A stretch of 64,000 nucleotides of DNA from contig CBDBVC010000030.1 of the NCBI GenBank assembly GCA_965212525.1, forward strand, positions 124,001 through 188,000. Reading direction: 5' to 3'. Source of the stretch: SZUA-38 sp965212525. Lineage in GTDB: Bacteria; Pseudomonadota; Gammaproteobacteria; Xanthomonadales; SZUA-38. The notes under the pieces are model-generated. The model made no database searches. It was not told the origin of the DNA and was given only the letters and a program-made list of their open reading frames with translations. Positions 7,917 through 17,200 of the stretch are shown piece by piece. A program made the translations under genes and the position numbers. How positions within the stretch are numbered: the first letter of the stretch is position 1; each line of letters starts with the position of its first letter.

Positions 7917-9236
7917 ATGAAACACTACAGAACAATATTTCCGTTTATTCAGGCCATTGTGCTACTGATTGGCCTTTTTTCATTTCAACCCACGCGGGCG
8001 GATACCCATTCAGCAGATCTGGCCATCGGGCTCATCAATTCCGCCAAGTCAGTCACCCAGAATCCATTACTGATTGATTCTCTGGTGCCATCCGATGGTG
8101 CCGCTTCCGACCGTTTCGGCTTTGCCATGGCGCTCACAGAGAACCAACTTGCCGTCTCAGCCATAAATCATGACAACCCTGACATTTCCAGCGGTGCTGT
8201 ATATCTGTACTCAATGACAAATGGCCAGCTTATCGAAACTCAGAAAATTACACCGACAGACACGCATACTGTTCAACGATTTGGTCACAGGATTCTCTTT
8301 CACGAGGGACAGCTGATTGTCAGTTCTGAACGTGATAACGAACTGGGCATTCAGGCCGGTGCTGTCTATGTGTATGAACAGGTGGCCAGCCACTGGGTGC
8401 TGAATAGTAAACTGACCGCATCTGATGGGGCCGCAGGCGATCATTTTGGCTGGGATATGGTCATCGCGGCTAATCAACTCATCGTCTCGGCCTACTCGGA
8501 TACAAACAACAATCACGCAGACGCGGGCGCCCTCTATGTATTCGAGAAATCAGGCGGAAACTGGCAACAAGTCGACAAGCTCACTGCCTCGGATGGTCAG
8601 GCAGGTGATCGCTTCGGCATCAGTCTTGCGAGCAGTCAAGACCGAATGGTCGTGGGCGCACACACGGCCGATGGTGCCGCCATCGACAGTGGCGCTGTGT
8701 ATCTGTTTGAATTTGATGGCGCGAGCTGGCAGCAAACCAGACGAATAGAAGCGTCGAATGGTCAGTTCGAAGATCGATTTGGCACTGATCTGGCTATTGA
8801 TGGAGACACCATCATGGTTGCCGCGCAATTCACCGATGTTGACGGTGATAACACCGGATCAGTCTATGTATTCGAATCCATCGATGGAATCTGGTCAGAA
8901 ACACAGCAAATTCTGGCGACAGACCCGTTGCCAGAGCAGCGATTCGGTGAGACGCTTCAGTTCGACGGTCAGACTCTCGCGATTGGAGCAGTGACCGCGA
9001 GCGCAATGCATCCCGCAGATGGAGCTGTCTTCCTGTACACCCAGCAAATGGATACCTGGTTACCCAGTCAGAGCCTGCTACCGAAGACAGCCGGAACTGA
9101 TGGCGCCTTCGGAAAAAGCCTGCTACTGGATCAAAAGTATCTCCTGATCAGTGAACAGTGGGGTGGAACAGTCACAAACACTGGTACCCTGCACCGATTC
9201 GTGTGGGACAACCTGTTTGCTGATGGTTTCGACTGA
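7917..9236 (+). CDS. Secreted FG-GAP repeat beta-propeller protein with C-terminal FADGFD tag
   Basis: A 439-residue protein with a signal peptide (cleavage near TRADT). The body is seven repeats of the form SDGAAxDRFGxxLAxxxxxLxVxAxxxDxxxxxSGAVYLYxxxxGxWxxxQKL, typical of FG-GAP integrin-like propellers in bacterial surface proteins. It probably folds as one seven-bladed propeller outside the cell. It ends in WDNLFADGFD followed directly by the stop. The last seven residues match a tag seen in other exported proteins of this window. The role is unknown; adhesion or matrix binding is only a guess. It starts from an ATG after GAAGAGATC. Confidence 0.85.
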   Translation: MKHYRTIFPFIQAIVLLIGLFSFQPTRADTHSADLAIGLINSAKSVTQNPLLIDSLVPSDGAASDRFGFAMALTENQLAVSAINHDNPDISSGAVYLYSMTNGQLIETQKITPTDTHTVQRFGHRILFHEGQLIVSSERDNELGIQAGAVYVYEQVASHWVLNSKLTASDGAAGDHFGWDMVIAANQLIVSAYSDTNNNHADAGALYVFEKSGGNWQQVDKLTASDGQAGDRFGISLASSQDRMVVGAHTADGAAIDSGAVYLFEFDGASWQQTRRIEASNGQFEDRFGTDLAIDGDTIMVAAQFTDVDGDNTGSVYVFESIDGIWSETQQILATDPLPEQRFGETLQFDGQTLAIGAVTASAMHPADGAVFLYTQQMDTWLPSQSLLPKTAGTDGAFGKSLLLDQKYLLISEQWGGTVTNTGTLHRFVWDNLFADGFD

Positions 9237-9301
9237 CAGCTTGCCGCCTGGAACGCAGACTTGCGAGTCGGATGATCTGGTGCTTTGGTAATCTGACATC
9301 A

Positions 9302-9331
9302 TTGAACAAAGCGTTTCTGCTGATTGTTCAA
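9302..9331. terminator. Hairpin between convergent genes
   Basis: TTGAACAA (9302-9309) pairs with TTGTTCAA (9324-9331), an 8 bp stem with a 14-base loop, lying between the converging genes that end at 9236 and 9358. There is no following T run, so it is only a possible weak bidirectional terminator. Confidence 0.3.
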
Positions 9332-9357
9332 TCACGCATGAATCACTGGCGGTCCTG

Positions 9358-9771
9358 TCAATTGTTGAGATAATACCGCTGCTTTTCAGCTGAATAGACC
9401 ATCACCAGATCACGTTCCATGCGGTCACTGCCATCGAATGTTTCATCAAAGGTATAGACCGTACCGTTGTCACTGATAACGGGACTCATGTTCAGGGCAG
9501 CCTCGAGATGTCGCTTGAGATACGCCTGGTTATCACCGATGAAATCGTCCGTCAGCTGATCGAGGGTCTCGTCCTCCATCAGTTCTTCAAGATCTACCGG
9601 GGTGGCATAGGTTTGAATGAAGTCCTTGATCTTTGCACGATCGCCCGATTCGAGCGCCGAGACCATCTGTCTGATCTGATCGTGCAGGGCTGCCACGCTG
9701 TTCTCGGCACCCGCCGTGACGGATGCCAGCAGGCAGAGGATGAGGGCGATTGTTCTGATTGTCGATTTCAT
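9358..9771 (-). CDS. Secreted protein of unknown function
   Basis: A 137-residue protein when started at the ATG at 9769-9771, which has GGAG eight bases upstream and opens a normal signal peptide (MKSTIRTIALILCLLASVTAGA). A longer frame to 9843 would overlap the upstream gene and bury the signal, so it is rejected. The mature part is acidic and helical, then beta (GTVYTFDETF, LVMVYSAEKQRYYL), reminiscent of small NTF2-like folds, but no family is firmly recognised. It lies 37 bases after a lipoprotein gene on the same strand and is probably co-transcribed with it. Confidence 0.75.
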   Translation of the reverse strand: MKSTIRTIALILCLLASVTAGAENSVAALHDQIRQMVSALESGDRAKIKDFIQTYATPVDLEELMEDETLDQLTDDFIGDNQAYLKRHLEAALNMSPVISDNGTVYTFDETFDGSDRMERDLVMVYSAEKQRYYLNN

Positions 9772-9808
9772 ATCGGTCTCCGGGTTCAAATTCTCTGGAT
9801 GATTGGCA

Positions 9809-10642
9809 TCAGTGAGGCGTTGATGCAGGCACGGCGGGCTCACGCACCGGGAAGCCCTCGAACAGCCGGTCGAAACCGGCCTGACTCAGATCGATCTGAT
9901 TGACCCGGTTCTTCCACAACAGCTGACCATCACGGCTGTCGATCAGATAGGCAAACGATGATGCCGATCGCTGGTTTTGCAGGTCAAATGAGGCATAGCT
10001 GTAATCACTGGCCTGACTGACACCTACGCCAAGCAATAACAGACCAAGCCGCTTCATCAGCGAAACCGAAGGGTCGTGGTATTGCACAATCAGCAGCAGA
10101 TGATCGGCATCGGGTATCACTTCGGCCATCTGCTGGCGATAGTTGAACAGGTTGAACTCACGCAGCCATTGCCGCCGCACCTCGATGTCGGCCAGTTCCC
10201 GGGCCAGCACAGGATACAGGTCGGCCACCGCTTCGGCAGCCACCTCGGACATGCCGGTATTGCCGATCAGGAATGGCGGATAAATGGGATCGGGCAGCTG
10301 TTTGCCATTACGGTAATGATCTACCGCCAGATCCGGGTGCAACCAGATACCACTGCTCACCAGGGCCTTGTCTGCCGGCAGAAAGCCGTGTGATTCAATC
10401 TGTGCCACCAGACCGGCATCGGCCCGGTTAAGTGATCTGACGTGGGCGTTCTCATCAAAATCCCAGTGCTGACCAACATCATCACGAATACTGAGAAAAT
10501 CAACCGCCAGCAGTATGGTCGCCGGTGTCTGATCCGGTACCAGCTCGGGACGGGTGTACTGATAGGTGGTACTGCAGGCGGTCAGGCCAGACAGGCAGAG
10601 CACGAGCATGACGCAAATTCGGGACACGGTTTTCCTCTTCAT
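9809..10642 (-). CDS. Uncharacterised lipoprotein
   Basis: About 277 residues from the ATG that opens MKRKTVSR; an upstream ATG (10660) would add six residues. The signal ends in a lipobox LTAC followed by STTYQY, so it is a lipoprotein. Ser at +2 favours the outer membrane. The mature part has alternating beta and helix elements (DHLLLIVQYHDP, LLLLGVGVSQASDYSYASFDL) and ends RLFEGFPVREPAVPAS. No named family is recognised. It precedes the small secreted protein at 9358, which may be its operon partner. Confidence 0.75.
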   Translation of the reverse strand: MKRKTVSRICVMLVLCLSGLTACSTTYQYTRPELVPDQTPATILLAVDFLSIRDDVGQHWDFDENAHVRSLNRADAGLVAQIESHGFLPADKALVSSGIWLHPDLAVDHYRNGKQLPDPIYPPFLIGNTGMSEVAAEAVADLYPVLARELADIEVRRQWLREFNLFNYRQQMAEVIPDADHLLLIVQYHDPSVSLMKRLGLLLLGVGVSQASDYSYASFDLQNQRSASSFAYLIDSRDGQLLWKNRVNQIDLSQAGFDRLFEGFPVREPAVPASTPH

Positions 10643-10780
10643 CGAAATGGTAGCATGCATCAGTAATCACAGGCGGGTACGTGTGTCATGTCATCGAGTG
10701 TAGCGTGGGGCACCCGACTTTAGAAGACGCCCCCCAGTTCATCTGCGAGTCATCCACAACACACCCATCCAGCGATCCAG

Positions 10781-11404
10781 TCAGGGACTGCAAAATGCCA
10801 GATTCTGCGTGAAGCGGCGAATCTGTGGCAGGCTGTCTCTGGATGACCACAGTGTCGACCAGTAGCGAGCGCCGCCCAGCCTGCCTTGATCTGATGAGGC
10901 AACCAGGCCGTCATTGTCGACCCAGGTGGCGAGTATGCGGGCACCGCAAGCCAGGTTTACGGCTGGGTCGTGCAGATCCTGTTCGGATTCAACCTCACAG
11001 CCATATCGCGCCTGACGGGCGCTCTCGTAGGAGAGCTGCAGCAGGCCCCGGCTGACAACGGGCTGCCCACTGCTGTCACGAATTGATGATTCGGTATAGG
11101 TGGTCCCGGGATCGAAATTGCTCTCGTGCTTCACCATGGCTGACAGCAGAGCGACCCAGAACCTGATCCTCGATGGCTGCCTCAAGACCGCATAAGCCGG
11201 ACAGAACTGATCGATATCATCGGGCAACAGATCAGCCAGTGAGGTGTTTTGAACCGAAGCCTCCGCCAGGTAAGTCCACACGCCATCGCCATCGATCCTG
11301 GACCAGGCCGCATAGTTAGCTGATCCAGGACTCTGCCGATCGATGTGACATGAGGTCATGGTCGCCGTAATCATCAGCAGCAAGACTGCGATCGGCGCAG
11401 ACAC
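10781..11404 (-). CDS. Lytic transglycosylase (SLT-type) lipoprotein
   Basis: About 207 residues from a GTG at 11402-11404. The longer frame to 11557 runs into the upstream gene and encodes implausible sequence. The N-terminus (VSAPIAVLLLMITATMTSC) is a lipoprotein signal with a Cys at about residue 19. The catalytic region shows the SLT pattern: KHESNFDPGTTY with the expected catalytic Glu, SRGLLQLSYESAR, and NLACGARILATWV. Such enzymes cut peptidoglycan between MurNAc and GlcNAc in the periplasm. The gene lies 28 bases behind the membrane protein at 11433 and may share its transcript. The fold call is solid; the start is inferred. Confidence 0.8.
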   Translation of the reverse strand: MSAPIAVLLLMITATMTSCHIDRQSPGSANYAAWSRIDGDGVWTYLAEASVQNTSLADLLPDDIDQFCPAYAVLRQPSRIRFWVALLSAMVKHESNFDPGTTYTESSIRDSSGQPVVSRGLLQLSYESARQARYGCEVESEQDLHDPAVNLACGARILATWVDNDGLVASSDQGRLGGARYWSTLWSSRDSLPQIRRFTQNLAFCSP

Positions 11405-11432
11405 GCCCTTGTCATGAACTCTGCGGATGCGA

Positions 11433-11846
11433 TCAGCCCTTGCGGGTCGCCAGCTTGCCACCAATCCAGGCCATGGGCAGGTAGGCAACACCCAGATCCA
11501 GCAGGTTGAACCACAGCGGTGATGGCAGCAGGACCACCATCGTGATGCCACCGGCAAGGAAGATCACCCCAATGGCCAGTGCAAATCGCATCTTGTGGCT
11601 TGCCGCCAGCATGGCAGCGATCAGTGCACCGACAAGTGTACCCAGTGCATGGGCAACAAACGGCGTGATGAAATGCCTGGGTTCAAACAGTGGCATGGCC
11701 GCCTTGAGCCCATCCATGGTGGCAAGATCCGCACCCTGAGGTGGCGGTATCAGCTGTGGCCCGAGGGTGATCAGACCCATGTTGACAGCGCCACCAATGA
11801 CAAAGCCGGCGACGATAGCCAGTGTATTGCGAACGATTGGATTCAT
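11433..11846 (-). CDS. Conserved four-helix membrane protein
   Basis: A 137-residue protein with four membrane segments (about 6-28, 62-82, 87-107 and 110-130). It matches a conserved hypothetical family with the motifs NTLAIVAGFVIGGAVNMGLI, GLKAAMPLFEPRHF and PFVAHALGTLVGALIAA, ending in PMAWIGGKLA. Members occur in varied bacteria without a known role. The ribosome site AAGGGGGAATC is strong. It probably leads an operon with the transglycosylase lipoprotein. Confidence 0.8.
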   Translation of the reverse strand: MNPIVRNTLAIVAGFVIGGAVNMGLITLGPQLIPPPQGADLATMDGLKAAMPLFEPRHFITPFVAHALGTLVGALIAAMLAASHKMRFALAIGVIFLAGGITMVVLLPSPLWFNLLDLGVAYLPMAWIGGKLATRKG

Positions 11847-11973
11847 GATTCCCCCTTTTCGAAATGAAAACCTGCGGCTGCTGTCAGCCCAGAACCTGTA
11901 GACAGTCTAGCAGATGATTCTGAGTCACAAGCATGCAACACAATCGGTGACTTCGGCCATGACCTGATTATGA

Positions 11974-12456
11974 TTACTGTTCGATCATCTCCGAGAAGAC
12001 CAGATCACCTACAGCACTGATGACCTTGATGTCGCCATCAATCACACCATAAACGGACGTTGTAATGGTGACTTCATTGACATGCACACCCATAATATTA
12101 GCAGTGACGGTGGTCTTTTCTTCGATTGTGCCCTGGTTACGTTCACAGTCGATCTCGATAGAAAGAATCTCGTTGCTGATTTTGGCATCGGCCATCATCG
12201 CCATGCCCATCTCGGCCAGCGGCATGTAATCGTCATAACTGATCTCCTTCTGGCCCTGTCCGGGCGTGGGGTCCAGGTCAATGATGATGCGTGATGTCGG
12301 GTGCAGGTATTTGCTGATCACGCTGAAATCATTTTCCTCCATCGCGCGGACCAGCTCCTCACTCACGTTTCTGAGCCCTGCTTCTGTGATCCGGGGTTCG
12401 GCAAAGCTGCTGCCTGCTGACAGCAACATGACAATCAATACAATTCGTTGTAGCAC
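11974..12456 (-). CDS. Secreted NTF2-like protein
   Basis: About 160 residues from a GTG at 12454-12456, chosen because GGAGGA lies eight bases upstream and the signal peptide (VLQRIVLIVMLLSAGSSFA) starts there. The longer frame to 12519 adds 21 residues with no signal logic. The mature part begins with helices carrying ELVRAMEENDFSVISKYLHP, the typical opening of NTF2/SnoaL-like domains, followed by strands (ITTSVYGVIDGDIKVISAVGDLVF). These domains bind small molecules or act as protein scaffolds. The specific role is unknown and no operon partner is clear. Confidence 0.7.
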   Translation of the reverse strand: MLQRIVLIVMLLSAGSSFAEPRITEAGLRNVSEELVRAMEENDFSVISKYLHPTSRIIIDLDPTPGQGQKEISYDDYMPLAEMGMAMMADAKISNEILSIEIDCERNQGTIEEKTTVTANIMGVHVNEVTITTSVYGVIDGDIKVISAVGDLVFSEMIEQ

Positions 12457-12658
12457 CGCTGATTTCCTCCGTTTTGACTGGTGTATTGCTCGGCAATCCC
12501 GCACACATACGCATGACAAGCTGTCTTTGCGGGATTTGCGAGAAAGACTATCAGCGTCTCAGGCAGTGGGCGTGGTTGATCCGTCAGGTTGTCAATGAAG
12601 GCGCTTGACAGTCTGTCCAGTGATCACGAACTGCCGCCAGGGCCTACTTGCGATGATT

Positions 12659-13054
12659 TCAGGCGAGAGGCTCTCTGCCGAACAATGCGGCCACCCGGTC
12701 AGAGGTAAGAAAGTAGCGTGTCCAGATGATCGCCCAGATGAATCCAGTCAGGGGAATAACTGTCAGGATCAGTGTCTCGTTCAATTGCAGGCTGCGCTCC
12801 ATCTCAAGGACAGCGTAGACAATGCGCAGCGAAATCAGCAATGCACCCAGCCAGAGCACAGCGATATTCCACCCTGGTGCAGATGTTGTTTTCAGCAGCA
12901 ACAGCAGCAGGGGTGTGGCAAGCACGATGAAAAGCCCGAGAAACAGGGGCATGGGATAATCATAAAACCAGCCCGACAGTCCTGCCGCATAGAACAGCAG
13001 CACCCCTGTTGTGCCGATGAGATAGACCAGTAACCAGCCTTTCAAGACAGTCAT
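12659..13054 (-). CDS. DUF2569-like membrane protein
   Basis: A 131-residue protein with four membrane helices (about 5-25, 34-54, 64-82 and 93-113). The opening GWLLVYLIGTTG and the end WTRYFLTSDRVAALFG resemble the DUF2569 layout, in which a GGWL start and a YFLxSxRV end flank four helices. The role is unknown. It stands alone between two non-coding stretches. The assignment is by eye from the two ends and the topology. Confidence 0.65.
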   Translation of the reverse strand: MTVLKGWLLVYLIGTTGVLLFYAAGLSGWFYDYPMPLFLGLFIVLATPLLLLLLKTTSAPGWNIAVLWLGALLISLRIVYAVLEMERSLQLNETLILTVIPLTGFIWAIIWTRYFLTSDRVAALFGREPLA

Positions 13055-13274
13055 GACTGCACCTGTTCAGAATGAAGCACTACACTAGCGCTGCATCACC
13101 CCGACTGCAAAAAGTCAGTGTCCGGCATCATGTGACAAGGCTTGCGGTACTGTCACAGGATCCGATGCCTGATGAAGCCTGGAGAGACCGGATAGCATTC
13201 GAGAGTCGTCCCGTCTGCAACCCATCCGGCCAGGAGTTCAACTCATCAGACTCAATTCGTCGCACACGCTGACA

Positions 13275-13293
13275 GGTATCAAAATATGATACC
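13275..13293. promoter_or_regulatory. Perfect 7-5-7 palindrome upstream of lipid desaturase gene
   Basis: GGTATCA-AAATA-TGATACC is a perfect 19 bp dyad, 88 bp before the probable desaturase start. The 326 bp stretch 13055-13380 contains no gene; apart from this dyad I see nothing else in it. The size and AT-rich centre fit a dimeric repressor site; the regulator is unknown. Confidence 0.5.
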
Positions 13294-13380
13294 AGACAAG
13301 CGCTCTTTGAGGCTTCAGTATCTCATTAATACACTCTTGGTGACATCAGACGTTTCGTCATGACAAACAGGAGTATTCGA

Positions 13381-13887
13381 ATGATCATTCTGCTCAAGGC
13401 CATATTGGTGACCCTGCTGGCCGATTTCGTATCCGGCGTGGTGCACTGGCTGGAAGATGTCTATGCCAGACCGGGTATGCCCGTGGTACACCGGATCGCG
13501 GTGGAGAACGAACTGCATCACCGCAAACCACGGGCCTTTCTCGACAAGAACTGGTGGCAAAGCTCCTATGACGTGCTGATCGCCTCGGTGCTCATCCTGC
13601 TGCTGGCCTGGTGGCTCGATGCACTGACCTGGCCAGTCGTCCTGTTCGCACTACTGACCGCGAATGCCAACCAGATCCACAAGTGGGCCCACCAGAGCAC
13701 GCGTGAGAAACACCCGCTGATCACCTGGCTGCAACGTGTGCGCATCCTGCAGACACCGCGCCATCATGCCAGGCATCACAGTGGTGAGAAGAACTCGCAC
13801 TACTGCGTGATGACCAACCTGCTGAATCCTGTGCTGGAACGACTGCGATTCTGGCGCCGCCTTGAACGCATTATTGCCCGATGCTGA
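13381..13887 (+). CDS. CarF/TMEM189-family lipid desaturase (plasmanylethanolamine desaturase-like)
   Basis: A 168-residue membrane protein from the ATG at 13381, which has AGGAG eight bases upstream; an ATG 21 bases earlier is less likely. It shows the histidine pattern of the Kua/TMEM189/CarF family: DFVSGVVHWLEDVY (H22), ELHHRKP (H46, H47), NANQIHKWAHQ (H100, H104) and LQTPRHHARHH (H128, H129, H132, H133). Known members form the vinyl-ether bond of plasmalogens, and CarF of Myxococcus works in the light response through this activity. Substrate and role here are inferred. No ether-lipid synthesis genes are seen nearby. The operator-like palindrome upstream suggests regulated expression. 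Confidence 0.8.
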   Translation: MIILLKAILVTLLADFVSGVVHWLEDVYARPGMPVVHRIAVENELHHRKPRAFLDKNWWQSSYDVLIASVLILLLAWWLDALTWPVVLFALLTANANQIHKWAHQSTREKHPLITWLQRVRILQTPRHHARHHSGEKNSHYCVMTNLLNPVLERLRFWRRLERIIARC

Positions 13888-14252
13888 TGCAAGCTGATCT
13901 GATCATCACAGACCCAGAGGCCAGTTGAGCCGTTTGCTGTGTTCTCTCGTATGGTTTTTCAGGACATCTGTGAGTTGAGTCTTTCGAAAACGTGACATGA
14001 AAACCTGATTCATCATCGATTTCAGTCTGTGGCAGGATTTTCTGATATTTTTCAAAACCTTGAAGTCCGTCACAGTTTTTTCACGTTTACAATTGTTCAC
14101 AATTAAATTTGCTACACCATTGTCTGCTACCTGCATGTATGAGAACATTCATTGCTAAATCATAAAAATAACAATAAAAACAAGCAGTTTGGCTCAACCT
14201 GGCTTGCAATGAGCATGGGTTGAGAAAATATCGGTATCAAGGTGGAAAAATT
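13888..14252. other. AT-rich leader region of the giant surface protein gene
   Basis: No credible gene. The stretch is markedly more AT-rich than its surroundings, especially 14080-14190, which fits a promoter with an A/T-rich upstream element. CTCAACC (14193-14199) and GGTTGAG (14218-14224) form a stem just before the ribosome site AAGGTGG (14239-14245). An 80-codon frame on the minus strand (13906-14148) has no ribosome site or family and is not called. Confidence 0.5.
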
Positions 14253-17200
14253 ATGTTGTCATTTCAATGGTGTAAACCGTTGATCAGGACGTGTGGGACA
14301 CGTTCTTTCAGCGACGATGAACTGAACGCAGAAAATACAGGATCTCGTGTTCGCGGTGCAGCCATGCTTGCACTGCTGGGTCTTTTTCTGTCATTCACGG
14401 CAAACGCCCAGATCGCACAGATTTTCTATGTGCCGGTCGATGAAACGCATTACCGGGACCTGGCCATCGCGGTCAATACCGCCGATGCCGGTGATACCAC
14501 GGCACCCAACCCGGATACGGTACACACGGTCATTTCCTTGTCTGCCTTCGTGGATGCCACCACGGTGTACTACGATCACTGGGAAGACGGCTATGAAGTC
14601 GATCCGGTCAACCCGGTACAGGCATCGTCCACCACAACTGTACTGAACGCTGGTGATTTCCAGGTTCTGGAAAGCGATGTCTTCGCCAATCCGCGCGACC
14701 CCAGTAATATCCTGTTTGATGCCCGCGACCGCATCACCACCACTGAACAGATCGCCGTGACCCGAGCCGGCTGGCGTCTGCAGGAAGCCACACTGCTGGC
14801 CGGTGCCACCGCCGTATTCCCCACATTCGACTGGGGCACCGAATTCGAGGTGGCGATGGGCGAGGATGTGGCCAACCACAACATGTTCGAATACACCTCT
14901 GTTTCCATCACCACCGGTGACCGCGGTGCCATCGTATCGGTGGATGCCAATGCCGACGGCACCTTTGAATCCAATATCACCATCAACCCGGGTGATACGG
15001 CCATTGTCGACAATGTGCAGCTGGGGGCACGCCTGCTTTCCACTGACCCGGTGCAGATGTATGCCCTAACCGGTGATCGCGACACCACCTATGCCTCTCG
15101 CTGGTTCCTGCTGGTGCCGCGTGATCAGTGGGACAGCAACTACTTCAACCCAACCGGCACCGTGGATGGCGGCGACCCGGCTACCGTGCATCTGTACAAC
15201 CCGCACGGCAGCGCCATTACGGTCACGCATGAAACCCTGCAGACCACCACGGTGACCAACACCTACGACAACACCACAAGTGGCACCATTGATGGCGCTA
15301 CCACCTGTGGTGCACCGCTGGTCCGGACTTTCGTCGTACCCGATACGTTTACGGTCAACAGTGTCCTGCTTGGATTCAACGCCTCGCATACCTATCGGGG
15401 TGACATCCAGGCCACCCTGGAATCACCGGCAGGTACCCGAGTTCAGGTGATTAACAGCAACGGTGGCGATGGCGACAACAACTACGACATGCTGCTGGAC
15501 GACAGTTCGGCCAACCCGCTCGACGATGGCGGTGCAGATACCGTGGCCGCACCGTTTTACGATCGCACTGCAGGGCCGAGTAACTCCATGGGCGCTTTCA
15601 ATGGCGAATCCTCCAACGGCACCTGGACACTCGAAATGTGTGATGTCTTCGCGACCGAAGACGATGGCACCTTCAACCGTGCCCAGCTGCAGCTGCTTGA
15701 ATCCACTGGCTCGATGATCGTTCAGGGCACGGTCAGCGTGCCCTCAGGCGGCCTGACCGAATTCACCATGCCGCTGGACACGGCCGGGCGCTTCTTCACC
15801 ACCAGCGGCGAAGACTTCTTTGCCTATACCACGATTGATTACGACGGCATCGCCCACGACTGGGGCTTTACCCTGTTGCCGGAAGAAAGCCTGACCACCA
15901 CGCTGGCGGTGGGCTACGCGGTGGGCAGGGACCCGACGTCAGCCGTCAATCCGACCGAAAACGGCTCACCGATCTGGGTCACCACCAACGGTGCCACCGA
16001 TATTTACGTGGACTTTGATGGCGACCCGAGCACGGGTGCACTGACTGATCCGCTGGGCAATATGTACGATCAGCTGGTTACAGCCGCCGAGCTGGAACTG
16101 ATTCGCCTGTACGACGCCGGCGACGGCAACCAGAGCGGCATGCGAATCTATACACTCGATGGCACCCTGCTGTCGGCTTCCTACGGACAGGACCCGACCA
16201 CCGCCAGTGGCGGCCAGCCTGGCCTCGACCTGGGTACCACCGTACTGCCCATCCGGCGTGTTCGCGTCTCGAAGGAAGGCATCCTGGTCAATGATCTGGA
16301 TGGTGATGGCGGCATCGACCCCGGTGACACCATTCGCTACCGAATCGAAGTGACCAACGTTTCTGACACACCGATTGCCGATGTATTCACGGAAGACAAC
16401 GGACTCGATGCGAATGTGACCTATGTGCCCGGCACCACGGAGATCGACGGTGTGGTGCAGGCCGATGACACCGTGGGTGCCACCGTGTTCCCACTCGATG
16501 AGGGCGGCGTGAATCTGGGCACCATGCAACCCGGACAGGTGATCGTGATCCTGTTCCGTGCACAGATCAATGATCCGTTCCCGGTCGGTGTACCTGCCGT
16601 CACCAACGGCGTCGAAGTACGAACCGACACCGAGATCGAGGTGGACACCTCAAGCTCTCCGGTCGGTGATCCGACGCTGGCAATCACCAAGGTCTCCGAT
16701 GCCACGACCGATCTGCTGCCGGGTGATACCGTCAACTACACCATCACGGTAACCAACAACAGCGCCGTGACCCAGAATGGTCTCAGCGTGGTCGATTCGC
16801 TGCCCACGGGCACCATCTACGATGCCGAAACCACCATGGTCGACGGCTTTTCGGTTTCCAATGCACTGAACCTCTACAGCACCACCAGTGGCGGTGCCGT
16901 CACTGACGGGACGACCTGTCTGTCACCGCTGGTGCGACTGATCAATGTGCCCGATACGTATATCGTGGGTGACATCGAATTTGGCTTCAATGCCGATCAT
17001 AACGAACGTGGCGACATACAGGTGACCCTGGAATCGCCGGCCGGAACCCGTATTCAGGTGATTGGTACCAGTGGCGATGGCGACAACAATTACGACGTGC
17101 TGCTGGACGATGCCTCTGCCAATGCACTCGACGATGGCGATGCCGATAACACGGCGGCGCCCCTGTACGATCGCACGGCACAACCGAGCATCGTGCTCAA

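Noticed and set aside
13906..14148. 80-codon frame on the minus strand in the leader of the giant gene
   Set aside because: No ribosome site, no family, unusual composition for this genome; better explained as AT-rich promoter DNA.
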